Below are positions 16,447 through 24,395 of a stretch of 33,234 bases of DNA, one piece after another; the stretch's first letter is position 1; every line of letters begins with the position of its first letter. A program made the translations under genes and the position numbers. The notes beneath the pieces were generated by a model. It worked only from the letters and a program-made list of their open reading frames with translations, made no database searches and was not told where the DNA came from. The stretch comes from an uncultured Mediterraneibacter sp. (lineage in GTDB: Bacteria; Bacillota; Clostridia; Lachnospirales; Lachnospiraceae), in contig CALWAR010000027.1 of the NCBI GenBank assembly GCA_944375765.1, forward strand, positions 1 through 33,234, written 5' to 3'.

Positions 16447-16852
16447 GGAAAGAGGACAGAGCGGAACGTTTAGCAGCAGGAACAAATCATCATGGATCAG
16501 AAGAAAATATTAGCGAAGTAAAGCCGGAGATGGAAAATACAGCAAAACGATTATCTGTCCTGACGGCTGTGTGATGTTTCGGCTGACAGCCAGACCCCTC
16601 GGAAATGAAAATTTCCATAAGGGAGGTTTCTGGAAAGAGCCGTGAAAACCGGGAGATGCTGTTGAAAACCAGGAACGCAACCTGAACTTGCGCATATGCA
16701 ACCTTGATGTGGTGGAATGCCCGCGGCAATACCGTTATACTCAGAGCATGGCATACATTAAAAAGGTGCAAAACAATGAGTGGAGATCAGAAGACCACAG
16801 GAAGCAGATCTTTGCATCATGCATATTTGCGCGCAGAAGGGAGATTAGAATT
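16447..16852 (+). other. Long untranslated leader with hairpins, upstream of the XRE gene
   Basis: About 400 bases without a convincing gene. Visible structure includes GGCTGT 16565-16570 with ACAGCC 16586-16591, and a GGAAAT-GAAA-ATTTCC tetraloop hairpin (16601-16616) flanked by CCC and GGG. An 18-base string at 16644-16661 recurs exactly at 17264-17281 inside the XRE gene. A frame open from 16688 continues into the XRE gene but has no conserved look before residue 56. It could be a regulatory leader or a decayed gene. Confidence 0.4.
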
Positions 16853-17443
16853 ATGGGTTTCGGAGAAAATCTTCGTACAATGAGAAGAAAGAAAAATATT
16901 TCACAGGAGGAGCTGGCGGGAAAGCTGAATGTCAGCAGGCAGGCGATATCCCGATGGGAACAGGATAACGGTTATCCTGAAATGGAGAAGATGATTGCCC
17001 TGTCCAAAATACTGAACGTCACACTTGATTATCTGGTGTCAGAAAATGAAACGGCGGACGGCTCCAATGAAGATTCCGGATCGGAGGAACAGCCACAGAT
17101 TTCGGTTTCTCCTGCTGCGACACCGACAGGGAGAATCATGATCCGCAGCTATGACGGAAAACAGCTTGTCAATTGCTACAAGGTGATCTCCATGCATGTT
17201 TCCGGCAGTGCGGACACTCCCAATTACGTTCTGTACGGCGTGGATAGTTCATCATTTTGGGGAGAAAACCGGGAGATGCTGGGCTGGTATGCAGATGAAG
17301 AAAGTGTACAGAAAGAGACGGCGGATATTCTCGCAGCGATCGAAACAGGGAAACCGTCATATGAACTAAAATATGCTGCAAAAGTAAAGAAAGGAATCCT
17401 GAGTGTGAAGCTGGTAAAAGACGGGGATTGGGTTACTGATTAA
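16853..17443 (+). CDS. XRE-family transcriptional regulator with C-terminal ligand-like domain
   Basis: A 196-residue protein. Residues 1-64 are a classical XRE helix-turn-helix: FGENLRTMRRKKNISQEELA, then KLNVSRQAISRWE, then ALSKILNVTLDYLVSE. An acidic linker (about 65-85) leads to an 105-residue domain of unknown role with IRSYDGKQLVNCYKV and VLYGVDSSSFWG. ATG 16853 is chosen because GAAGGGAG lies 9 bases upstream and it opens directly into the HTH; ATG 16688 is an in-frame but unlikely alternative. The gene ends 38 bases before the nucleotidyltransferase-ModE gene on the same strand, so both may be on one transcript. Confidence 0.82.
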   Translation: MGFGENLRTMRRKKNISQEELAGKLNVSRQAISRWEQDNGYPEMEKMIALSKILNVTLDYLVSENETADGSNEDSGSEEQPQISVSPAATPTGRIMIRSYDGKQLVNCYKVISMHVSGSADTPNYVLYGVDSSSFWGENREMLGWYADEESVQKETADILAAIETGKPSYELKYAAKVKKGILSVKLVKDGDWVTD

Positions 17444-17481
17444 ACAGATATGAAAAAGATACCAGAGGAGGAGAATACCAC

Positions 17482-18417
17482 ATGAGAACCGGAGCAGTGA
17501 TTGCCGCCGCGGGAACGCCGGGCGGTTTCCGGGCATACGACAAACTGGAAAATACAGACGCGGGCGTTATGCTCAGAAGGATGATCTATACGTTCCGCCG
17601 CGCCGGAGTGGAGGATGTGGCCGTGGTGACGGGATACAGGGCGAAAGAAACGGAGAAGAGCCTTGCGAAACTGGGAGCGGTTTTCTTAAGGTGCGGGGAT
17701 TATGAGAATGTACAGATGCTGGATCTCGCAATCAGAGGTTTTCAGTATCTGAAGAACTGTGAACGGATATTTTTCTGCCCGGCAGATGTGCCCCTTTTTA
17801 CGGAGAATACGCTGGAAATGATGCTCGCGCAGGGCGCTCCGGTGGTGATCCCGGTCTGCGGCGGCAGGAAAGGCCATCCTGTCCTGATCGATGCGGACCT
17901 GACAGACGGTATTGCAGAGTATCAGGGGGAGAGGGGATTAAAGGGGGCTATCGATGCATCGGGGGCGGAGATCTGCCTTCTTCCGGTAGACGATGAAGGT
18001 GTGCTTGTGCGCGCGCGCAGCGAGGATGATTTCGAGAGGCTGGCGGCAACGGAGAAACGGGCAGACATTCATCCGAAAATTAAAGTCCAGCTTATGAGAA
18101 ATGAAGCATTTTTCGGTCCGGGAATGATGGTGCTGTTAAAGCAGATCGATGTGCTTGGAAATGTGCGCGAGGCATGTGAGAAAGCGGGAATGTCATACAG
18201 CAAAGGATGGACGCTGATCCGTACTGCGGAGCAGGAGCTTGGACGTCCTGTCGTGGAGCGGAGTCCCGGCGGAAAATCCGGCGGAAGCGCAAAAGTGAGT
18301 CCTGCAGGACATATCCTTATGGAGCGGTATGAGCGTCTGGAACGGGAAGTTGCAGAGTTTGCGGAAAAGAAATTTGAGGAGATCTTTTATACAGATATGG
18401 ACAGAGACTCCCTGTGA
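17482..18417 (+). CDS. MobA-like nucleotidyltransferase fused to a ModE-type DNA-binding domain
   Basis: A 311-residue fusion. The first ~195 residues have the NTP-transferase fold: AVIAAAGTPGGFRAYDKL as a variant of the LAAGxxxRxGxxK loop, FCPADVPLF with the metal-binding Asp, and GGRKGHPVLID. The final ~100 residues are a ModE-like winged HTH: LLKQIDVLGNVREACEKAGMS, followed by SYSKGWTLI and VVERSPGGKSGGSAKVSPAG. ModE represses molybdate uptake genes when Mo is plentiful. Here the sensing part may be the nucleotidyltransferase domain, since no Mop domains are present. It lies just upstream of modABC, so control of that operon is likely. The start has a GAGGAGG ribosome site. Confidence 0.82.
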   Translation: MRTGAVIAAAGTPGGFRAYDKLENTDAGVMLRRMIYTFRRAGVEDVAVVTGYRAKETEKSLAKLGAVFLRCGDYENVQMLDLAIRGFQYLKNCERIFFCPADVPLFTENTLEMMLAQGAPVVIPVCGGRKGHPVLIDADLTDGIAEYQGERGLKGAIDASGAEICLLPVDDEGVLVRARSEDDFERLAATEKRADIHPKIKVQLMRNEAFFGPGMMVLLKQIDVLGNVREACEKAGMSYSKGWTLIRTAEQELGRPVVERSPGGKSGGSAKVSPAGHILMERYERLEREVAEFAEKKFEEIFYTDMDRDSL

Positions 18418-18462
18418 CGGAGAATTTTATCGATGCTGTAAGGGAGTTTTCATTGCTACCGA

Positions 18463-18491
18463 TTGTTTTTTGAAAAATAACCGGTTATACT
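18463..18491 (+). promoter_or_regulatory. modABC promoter overlapped by a 12-bp palindrome
   Basis: TTGTTT at 18463-18468 and TATACT at 18486-18491 are 17 bases apart. The perfect palindrome ATAACCGGTTAT (18477-18488) covers the end of the spacer and the first half of the -10, an ideal position for a repressor. The ModE-type fusion encoded immediately upstream is the obvious candidate binder; this is inference. Confidence 0.6.
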
Positions 18492-18545
18492 GGACGAAAG
18501 GGCTGTGCGTAGACAGCTCAGTATAAATTCAGGAGGATAAAGAGT

Positions 18546-19445
18546 ATGAAGAAAAAGATTTTAGCAGCAATGCTCGCAGGAGCAATGGTATTACCAATGG
18601 CAGGATGCTCTGGAAGTCCGGACAGCAGCAGCGACAACGCGGGGGATTCTGAGGATGCGTCTTCCGGGGACAGCAGCACGGACGGAGAGGCAGAGGAGAC
18701 GGAAATCCAGGTATTTATCGCAGCGAGCCTTAACACGGTGATGACAGAGCTTGCTGAAATGTATAACGAGGAGCACCCGGAAGTTACGATCACTTACAAT
18801 CCGGACAGTTCTGGTACGCTGCTGACACAGATCCAGGAGGGGTATGAGTGCGACATTTTCTTCTCGGCAGCACAAAAACAGATGGATGATCTTGAGGCGG
18901 ACGGACTGATGGTCGAAGGGACAAGAGCAGATGTAGTCAACAATCAGGTTGTTGTCGTTTCATTGAAAGACAGCGGGACAAAAGTTACAGGCCTTGAGAA
19001 TCTGAACGAAGCGGAGAGTATCGCCCTGGCCGGGGGAAGCGTACCGGTGGGGAGATACACGAGACAGGCCCTCATTAATCTTGGCACGCTGACTGAGACG
19101 GATGATCCGGCTTCTATTACAACTGAGGAGGTCTCCGAGGCGCTTGGCGGCGTGGAGATCAGCGAACAGGACAATGTAAGCAAGGTGCTGACAGCAGTTG
19201 TTGAGGGATCCTGTGAAGTGGGAACGACTTATTATTCTGATACATACGGATACGAGGATGACCTTGATATCCTGCAGACTGTAAGCTATGATCTGACAGG
19301 CAACGTGATCTATCCGATCGCACGCGTGGTAAATGAGGAAGCAGACGACGCACAGACGGCAGCGGCGGAGGATTTCCTTGAGTTTATCCTTTCAGACGAA
19401 GCGAAAGCTGTATTTGAGTCCTACTATTTTGATACGAACGTATAA
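18546..19445 (+). CDS. modA: Molybdate ABC transporter substrate-binding lipoprotein ModA
   Basis: A 299-residue extracytoplasmic binding protein with a lipoprotein signal (lipobox MAGC, Cys21) and a Ser/Asp/Glu-rich linker to about residue 55. The ModA pattern is plain: VFIAASLNTVMTELAEMY, ITYNPDSSGTLLTQIQEGYECDIFFSA, and a late SCEVGTTYYSD and VNEEADDAQTAAAEDFLEFILSDEAKAVFESY. It captures molybdate (possibly tungstate) for ModBC. GGAGG lies upstream of the ATG. modB begins 28 bases downstream, and a clear promoter with a palindrome lies upstream. Confidence 0.93.
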   Translation: MKKKILAAMLAGAMVLPMAGCSGSPDSSSDNAGDSEDASSGDSSTDGEAEETEIQVFIAASLNTVMTELAEMYNEEHPEVTITYNPDSSGTLLTQIQEGYECDIFFSAAQKQMDDLEADGLMVEGTRADVVNNQVVVVSLKDSGTKVTGLENLNEAESIALAGGSVPVGRYTRQALINLGTLTETDDPASITTEEVSEALGGVEISEQDNVSKVLTAVVEGSCEVGTTYYSDTYGYEDDLDILQTVSYDLTGNVIYPIARVVNEEADDAQTAAAEDFLEFILSDEAKAVFESYYFDTNV

Positions 19446-19473
19446 ATAAAAGCGGTGTACAAAGGGGGAAGTT

Positions 19474-20178
19474 ATGGAAGAGATCATGCGGATACTAAAA
19501 GAGCTGGACTGGAGTCCGCTTTTTATATCACTGAAGACCGGAGTGGTGGCGACATTTATCTCATTTTTTCTCGGGATATTTGCGGCAAGGAAAGTGGTAA
19601 AGGCATCGCCGGGAAAGAAAGCGGTCATTGACGGTATCCTTACCCTGCCTATGGTGCTGCCGCCAACGGTGGCAGGTTTCTTCCTGCTCCTTCTGTTCAG
19701 CAGGAGACGCCCGCTGGGAGAATTCCTGTTTGAACAGTTTGATTTTAAAGTTGTGCAGACATGGCTCGGCTGCGTGATCGCGGCGACGGTCATCGCATTC
19801 CCGCTTATGTACAGAAATGCCCGCGCCGCTATGGAACAGATCGATATGAACCTTGTCTATGCGGGGCGAACACTCGGAATGTCGGACACAAAGATATTCT
19901 GGACAGTTATCGTTCCGACAGCAGGACCGGGGATCGCATCGGGCACCATCCTTACATTTGCGAGAGCGCTGGGCGAGTACGGCGCTACTTCCATGCTGGC
20001 CGGGAATATACCGGGCAAGACAGGGACCATCTCCCAGAAGATCGCCATGGTCATTCAGGACGGCGACTATCTTACCGCCGGGATCTGGGTGGCGATCGTC
20101 ATGATTATTGCATTTCTTGTGATCTTTCTGATGAATATTATATCAGGAAGTAAGATGAAACACATCGGGAGGTGGTAG
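19474..20178 (+). CDS. modB: Molybdate ABC transporter permease ModB
   Basis: A 234-residue inner-membrane permease with about five helices. The cytoplasmic EAA-like loop ALGEYGATSMLAGNIPGKT (about residues 165-183), which docks the ATPase, is the characteristic ModB version. LTLPMVLPPTVAGFFLLLLF is also typical. It forms the translocation channel for molybdate with ModA outside and ModC inside. It has a G-rich ribosome site (AAAGGGGG). modC begins three bases after its stop. Confidence 0.94.
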   Translation: MEEIMRILKELDWSPLFISLKTGVVATFISFFLGIFAARKVVKASPGKKAVIDGILTLPMVLPPTVAGFFLLLLFSRRRPLGEFLFEQFDFKVVQTWLGCVIAATVIAFPLMYRNARAAMEQIDMNLVYAGRTLGMSDTKIFWTVIVPTAGPGIASGTILTFARALGEYGATSMLAGNIPGKTGTISQKIAMVIQDGDYLTAGIWVAIVMIIAFLVIFLMNIISGSKMKHIGRW

Positions 20179-20181
20179 GCC

Positions 20182-21258
20182 ATGGCGGTCACAGTAGAGA
20201 TCAGAAAGAAACTGGATAATTTCTTTCTGGATATCAATTTTCACAGTGATGCCCGCCGGATCGGCATCCTCGGTGCTTCCGGATGTGGGAAGAGCATGAC
20301 GCTGAAAAGCATCGCGGGGATCGAACTGCCCGATGAAGGACATATTGAGGTGGAGGGCAGGACATTTTTCGACAAGGAAAAGAAGATCAACCTGAAGCCT
20401 CAGATCAGAAATGTAGGCTATCTCTTTCAGAATTACGCACTGTTTCCAACTATGACAGTGGAGAAAAATATTGCCGCAGGGTTAAAGGGCAGTAAGCAGG
20501 AGAAAGAGGCGCGTGTCCGTGAGATGGTTGAGAAGTTCCGTCTGCAGGGGCTGGAGAAGCGCCTGCCGGGGCAGCTCTCCGGAGGACAGCAGCAGAGAGT
20601 GGCGCTCGCCCGTATCATGGCTTACGGACCGGAGATGATCCTTCTGGACGAGCCTTTTTCCGCGCTTGATATGTATTTAAAAGACCAGCTCCAGAGAGAG
20701 CTTGCAGAAATGCTTGCAGATTATGAGGGAACGGTGATCATGGTGTCTCATAACAGAGACGAGGTCTATCGTTTCAGCGAGGAACTTCTGGTCATCGATC
20801 AGGGAAAGATTGCAGTAGCGGGAGAGACAAAAGAAATCTTCCGCAACCCTGTGAGCAGAGAGGCGGCGCGCCTGACCGGGTGCAAGAACTTTTCAAAAGC
20901 CCGCCGGATCGACGCCCACACAGTAGAAGCAGAAGACTGGGGCGTTACACTTACTACGCAGCAGGAGATACCGGAGTACACAGAGTACATCGGCTATCGT
21001 GCACATGACTTCATTCCGGTCTGGAATGTAGAACGAACCGGGAAGGACAAACCAGACAACGGAGACGGCAGCCCGCGCGATATGCTGCCGTTTGATCTGG
21101 AGAGCAGCGCTGAACTGCCCTTTGAACAGAACTATTACATAAAAGCAAAAGTGACGGTGTGCTGGTTCGTGCAGAGAGAACGCGTCCAGGAACTGGAAGA
21201 AAAAGGCATGCCGGATTATCTGGCATTCGATGAGAAAAAAATCCTGTTTCTCAGGTGA
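20182..21258 (+). CDS. modC: Molybdate ABC transporter ATPase ModC
   Basis: A 358-residue ATPase. Walker A is GASGCGKS (about residues 31-38), with Q-loop VGYLFQNYALFP, signature LSGGQQQRVALAR (about 132-144) and Walker B MILLDEPFSALD. Three bases separate it from modB and a GGGAGGTGG site precedes it. The last ~120 residues should hold a Mop/TOBE-like regulatory domain, but the seen sequence (EYIGYRAHDFIPVW to the end, with an acidic, Gly/Asp-rich insert near 295) is divergent. It drives molybdate uptake, needed for the molybdenum hydroxylase encoded at 3671-6265. Confidence 0.92.
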   Translation: MAVTVEIRKKLDNFFLDINFHSDARRIGILGASGCGKSMTLKSIAGIELPDEGHIEVEGRTFFDKEKKINLKPQIRNVGYLFQNYALFPTMTVEKNIAAGLKGSKQEKEARVREMVEKFRLQGLEKRLPGQLSGGQQQRVALARIMAYGPEMILLDEPFSALDMYLKDQLQRELAEMLADYEGTVIMVSHNRDEVYRFSEELLVIDQGKIAVAGETKEIFRNPVSREAARLTGCKNFSKARRIDAHTVEAEDWGVTLTTQQEIPEYTEYIGYRAHDFIPVWNVERTGKDKPDNGDGSPRDMLPFDLESSAELPFEQNYYIKAKVTVCWFVQRERVQELEEKGMPDYLAFDEKKILFLR

Positions 21259-21323
21259 AGAAAATGACGGGTTCATGAGTGGGAATCGCATCGACAAAAT
21301 TCGGGGATATATTGCATTTTTTA

Positions 21324-21352
21324 TTGTTCTCAAGCTCTCAGGATGTTATAAT
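21324..21352 (+). promoter_or_regulatory. Promoter of the zinc-ribbon membrane protein gene
   Basis: TTGTTC at 21324-21329, a 17-base spacer, and TATAAT at 21347-21352. The start codon follows at 21399 with AGAGAGGAG as ribosome site. Confidence 0.65.
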
Positions 21353-21398
21353 AGGGATGTTGTAAATTTTTGATCGACATGAGAGAGGAGTATATACG

Positions 21399-22553
21399 AT
21401 GAAGTGTCCAATATGTGGAAAAGAGCTGGAATTACGGAACAAGCAGATTGGCACCACTGAGAACGGCGATCCGATCTTTAATGAATATGCTATCTGCCGC
21501 GACTGTCGGAAACAGTGGAATCTGGATAAGCAGCGGGCAAAGAAAGCGGCTGAAAAAAAAGAGCCCCCAAAGCAGGAAACTCCGGAAAAATCTGCTGACG
21601 GGCAAAAGGCCCCGGCAAAGAAGACTGCAGCTCCGAAGCCGGCTCCGGCAAAAAAAGCTGCCGCAGACTCAGATGAGATCAGTACAGATAAGACAACAGG
21701 CGCTGCCGTCCGAAAGAAGAAGGCTCCGGTGAAAGCTGCAGGAGAAAATGAGCGCAGTTCTGCACCGAAACGCCGTCCCAGACCAGAAAGCGATACTGAT
21801 GCCCCGGCAAAGAAGCCCGTCAGGAGACGCCGTCCCGAGGGCGCTGAGGCGAATGAAGAGAAACGTTACAGCAATATTCCTCCGGAAAGGGTACGCAACA
21901 AACGTGAGAAAGCCGCCCGCAAGAGCTATGAAGATATGCTCGCAACAGGTTCCATAGACAAGGTGGCCGTGAGACGGAAAAAGAAGCAGTTGGAGGATGA
22001 GACCGGCGAGATCAGAAGATCGTCTCCGGCAAAGTCCACCCCCGACAGACGAAATGCTCCGGCCAAAAGTGCTCCGAGGAAGTACGAACCGGAAACGGAT
22101 TATGATGATGACGAATATTATGACGACGATCCCAGGTTCCGCCCAATGCGCATCGTGCTTGGCGTCATCTCCCTCATTGCGTTTGCCTACCTGATCTACA
22201 GAGGATTTGTTACAGGTCTTGCGGATACAACAGAAGGCGGAGGCGCCTCTTCCGGCACTACATTCATCGTACTCGCACTTTGCATGCTCATATCAGCTCT
22301 GCTGTATCTCATCATGCAGAAGAAAGACACGATTTTTGCTTTTCTCCTGCCAATGGTCTTCTATCTCGGAGGCGCTGTGTTCGCATTTATCCAGAGAGGA
22401 GATGATCTGCAGCTTCTTATCGCCGCTATTGCAGGCGCTGTGCTCGCTGTCATTTCCCTCATACTTGCCATCACATCCAGGGGCGATGAATATGATGACG
22501 ATGATTACGACGAAGCGTTTGACGACGACGCAGATGATGATTACGATGACTGA
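21399..22553 (+). CDS. Zinc-ribbon protein with long basic linker, membrane domain and acidic tail
   Basis: A 384-residue protein of unknown function. An N-terminal zinc ribbon (CPICG at 3-7, CRDC near 33-36) is followed by a ~200-residue low-complexity linker rich in Lys, Ala, Pro and Arg. Next come four probable membrane helices between about 250 and 365 (for example VLGVISLIAFAYLIYRG and LLIAAIAGAVLAVISLILAI). The tail is almost entirely Asp/Tyr/Glu. The ribbon and basic linker could bind nucleic acid or ribosomes near the membrane, but this is only a guess. It is a single-gene unit with its own promoter and a terminator at 22597-22642. Confidence 0.8.
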   Translation: MKCPICGKELELRNKQIGTTENGDPIFNEYAICRDCRKQWNLDKQRAKKAAEKKEPPKQETPEKSADGQKAPAKKTAAPKPAPAKKAAADSDEISTDKTTGAAVRKKKAPVKAAGENERSSAPKRRPRPESDTDAPAKKPVRRRRPEGAEANEEKRYSNIPPERVRNKREKAARKSYEDMLATGSIDKVAVRRKKKQLEDETGEIRRSSPAKSTPDRRNAPAKSAPRKYEPETDYDDDEYYDDDPRFRPMRIVLGVISLIAFAYLIYRGFVTGLADTTEGGGASSGTTFIVLALCMLISALLYLIMQKKDTIFAFLLPMVFYLGGAVFAFIQRGDDLQLLIAAIAGAVLAVISLILAITSRGDEYDDDDYDEAFDDDADDDYDD

Positions 22554-22596
22554 CGGAGTAAGACAGATCTTTTGAAAGAACATCATAATATGATCG

Positions 22597-22642
22597 CCGC
22601 CGGTTCCGGAGTTCCAGAGAGGACAGGGCCGGCGGTATTTTT
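22597..22642 (+). terminator. Intrinsic terminator after the zinc-ribbon gene
   Basis: CCGCCGG at 22597-22603 pairs with CCGGCGG at 22629-22635. A short T-run follows at 22638-22642. The 25-base loop contains further complementarity. Confidence 0.65.
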
Positions 22643-22708
22643 GCACGTTTTTTCATTTTCTCTCATATAGTATTAAGAATTTATTGCTCTGACTAAAATG
22701 GAGGATTT

Positions 22709-23785
22709 ATGAAAAAGCGTATTTTAGCGTATCTGTCTGCTGTCGTGTTCTCATTGTCGCTTATCGCTGGATGTTCGCAGGAGTCCGGCGGCGGAACTTC
22801 TTCATCCGAAAGCAGCGCTGAGGAAGACGGAACGGCAGAAGACAGCACTTCAAAACAAACCGGAGAATCAGAACCGGTAAAGGTAACATTAAACGAAGTC
22901 GCACACTCCATCTTCTACGCTCCAATGTATGTGGCTATAGAAGAAGGATACTTTGAGGAAGAGGGCATTGACCTGGAACTTGTGTGCGGATTCGGAGCCG
23001 ACAAAACTATGACCGCCGTCATCTCCGGAGAGGCGGACATCGGATTCATGGGATCTGAAGCGTCTATCTATACGTATGCGGAAGGCGCTACGGACTACGT
23101 GGTCAACTTTGCTCAGCTTACCCAGCGGGCAGGAAACTTTCTTGTGGCACGCGAGGAGATGAATGATTTCACATGGGATGATCTGAAAGGGCATCTCGTC
23201 CTCGGCGGACGCAAGGGCGGCATGCCGGAGATGGTATTTGAGTATATCCTGAAACAAAACGGAATCGATCCTGAAACGGATCTGGAGATCAACCAGAATA
23301 TCGACTTTGGCTCGACCGCCGCAGCATTTGCAGAGGGCCAGGGAGACTTCACAGTCGAGTTTGAACCTGGAGCGACAACTCTTGAATCAGAAGGCGAGGG
23401 TTATGTTGTCGCTTCCCTTGGCGAAGACAGCGGCTATGTGCCTTATACGGCTTTTAGCGCAAAACAGAGTTATATCGATCAGAATCCGGAGATTATCCAG
23501 GGATTTACCAATGCACTACAAAAAGGTATGGACTATGTGCAGGGGCATACCCCAGGTGAGATCGCTGCTGTCATAGAGCCGCAGTTCCCGGAGACAGACC
23601 TGGAGACGATCACAACGATCGTAACACGTTATTATGAGCAGGACACATGGAAGAGCAATCTGATCTTTGAGAGGAGCAGCTTTGAGCTTCTCCAGGATAT
23701 TCTTGAGAGTGCCGGAGAGCTGGAAGAACGCGTACCATATGAGGATCTTGTTATTACAGAATTTGCAGCGATCGCTGCTCAGTGA
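22709..23785 (+). CDS. Orphan NMT1/SsuA-like ABC substrate-binding lipoprotein
   Basis: A 358-residue binding protein with a lipoprotein signal (LIAGC, Cys22) and a Ser/Glu-rich linker. The core is of the NMT1/SsuA/TauA type: VTLNEVAHSIFYAPMYVAIE followed by GYFEEEGIDLELV, GADKTMTAVISGEADIGFMG, and GGRKGGMPEMVFEYIL. Ligands of this family include nitrate, sulfonates, taurine and thiamin precursors. None can be assigned here. No permease or ATPase gene is adjacent, so it must use a transporter encoded elsewhere. GGAGG precedes the ATG. Confidence 0.85.
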   Translation: MKKRILAYLSAVVFSLSLIAGCSQESGGGTSSSESSAEEDGTAEDSTSKQTGESEPVKVTLNEVAHSIFYAPMYVAIEEGYFEEEGIDLELVCGFGADKTMTAVISGEADIGFMGSEASIYTYAEGATDYVVNFAQLTQRAGNFLVAREEMNDFTWDDLKGHLVLGGRKGGMPEMVFEYILKQNGIDPETDLEINQNIDFGSTAAAFAEGQGDFTVEFEPGATTLESEGEGYVVASLGEDSGYVPYTAFSAKQSYIDQNPEIIQGFTNALQKGMDYVQGHTPGEIAAVIEPQFPETDLETITTIVTRYYEQDTWKSNLIFERSSFELLQDILESAGELEERVPYEDLVITEFAAIAAQ

Positions 23786-23819
23786 TATAATACCGTATCG
23801 TAGCCAGAACAGATATGTC

Positions 23820-23857
23820 ATCAGTCCGGCGCCAGTTAAAAACAGCGCCGGGCTGAT
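23820..23857. other. Hairpin between binding-protein gene and small ORF
   Basis: A 13-bp stem (23820-23832 with 23845-23857, one G-T pair) with a 12-base loop. No U-run follows. It may be a transcript-end or processing signal. Confidence 0.45.
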
Positions 23858-23896
23858 ATACAATGCGATATTTCAGAGGAGAGGATTATATATACC

Positions 23897-24196
23897 ATGA
23901 TAGACAAGCGACTTATACCTTATAAAGGGTTAAAAAAAGAGCCTTTTTCCGGCAGTCACAACGGCATGCGTTATCTGCTCACGGGAGATGACGGCAAAGA
24001 CAGCTCTACTTTCACAGTCTACGTATATCCCGAGCCGTGGTGCTTTGAGCAGACGCCGCAGGAGCAGCTGGAAACCGCCTCATTCCCTCTTTCCGAGGAG
24101 GGACTGGATCAGGCTGTAGACTGGCTGAAAGAGAAATATGAGACAGGGAAAGAACGATGGACAAAAGCGGCCCAGGAGATGATGCACATCACTTGA
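23897..24196 (+). CDS. Small hypothetical protein (99 aa)
   Basis: Not recognised. A soluble-looking protein with no signal or membrane helix. It starts MIDKRLIPYKGLKKEPFSGS, has a central YVYPEPWCFEQTP segment, and ends in a helix rich in Lys/Glu/Trp. AGAGGAGAGG precedes the ATG at a distance of about 11 bases. It follows the orphan binding-protein gene after a hairpin and may be on the same transcript. Confidence 0.65.
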   Translation: MIDKRLIPYKGLKKEPFSGSHNGMRYLLTGDDGKDSSTFTVYVYPEPWCFEQTPQEQLETASFPLSEEGLDQAVDWLKEKYETGKERWTKAAQEMMHIT

Positions 24197-24309
24197 GCCA
24201 GGTGCTTTGCCAGCTTTTGCGTTCAGTTTATTTTCTTTTAATATTTTTTAAATTTTCTTCCATATATTGTCACAATGGATTCACATTTTCCTGTTATTCT
24301 TAAACCATG

Positions 24310-24357
24310 AAAAAAAGAAGACAATGGCTGTATGGGCAGCCGTTCGTATGGCCATTG
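24310..24357 (-). terminator. Intrinsic terminator of the MATE gene
   Basis: CAATGGC at 24322-24328 pairs with GCCATTG at 24351-24357. Read on the - strand, the stem is followed by a T-run (complement of the A-run at 24310-24316). An internal GGCTG/CAGCC hairpin competes with the outer stem. The rest of 24197-24395 shows no gene. Confidence 0.5.
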
Positions 24358-24395
24358 GACTTCGCCTAAAAACTACGGCTTTTTACAAAGCGTTC

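Noticed and set aside
16712-16738. T-box-like string (GTGGAATGCCCGCGG)
   Set aside because: It lacks the conserved GGTGGNACCGCG core and a following terminator, and the next gene is a regulator rather than an amino-acid gene.
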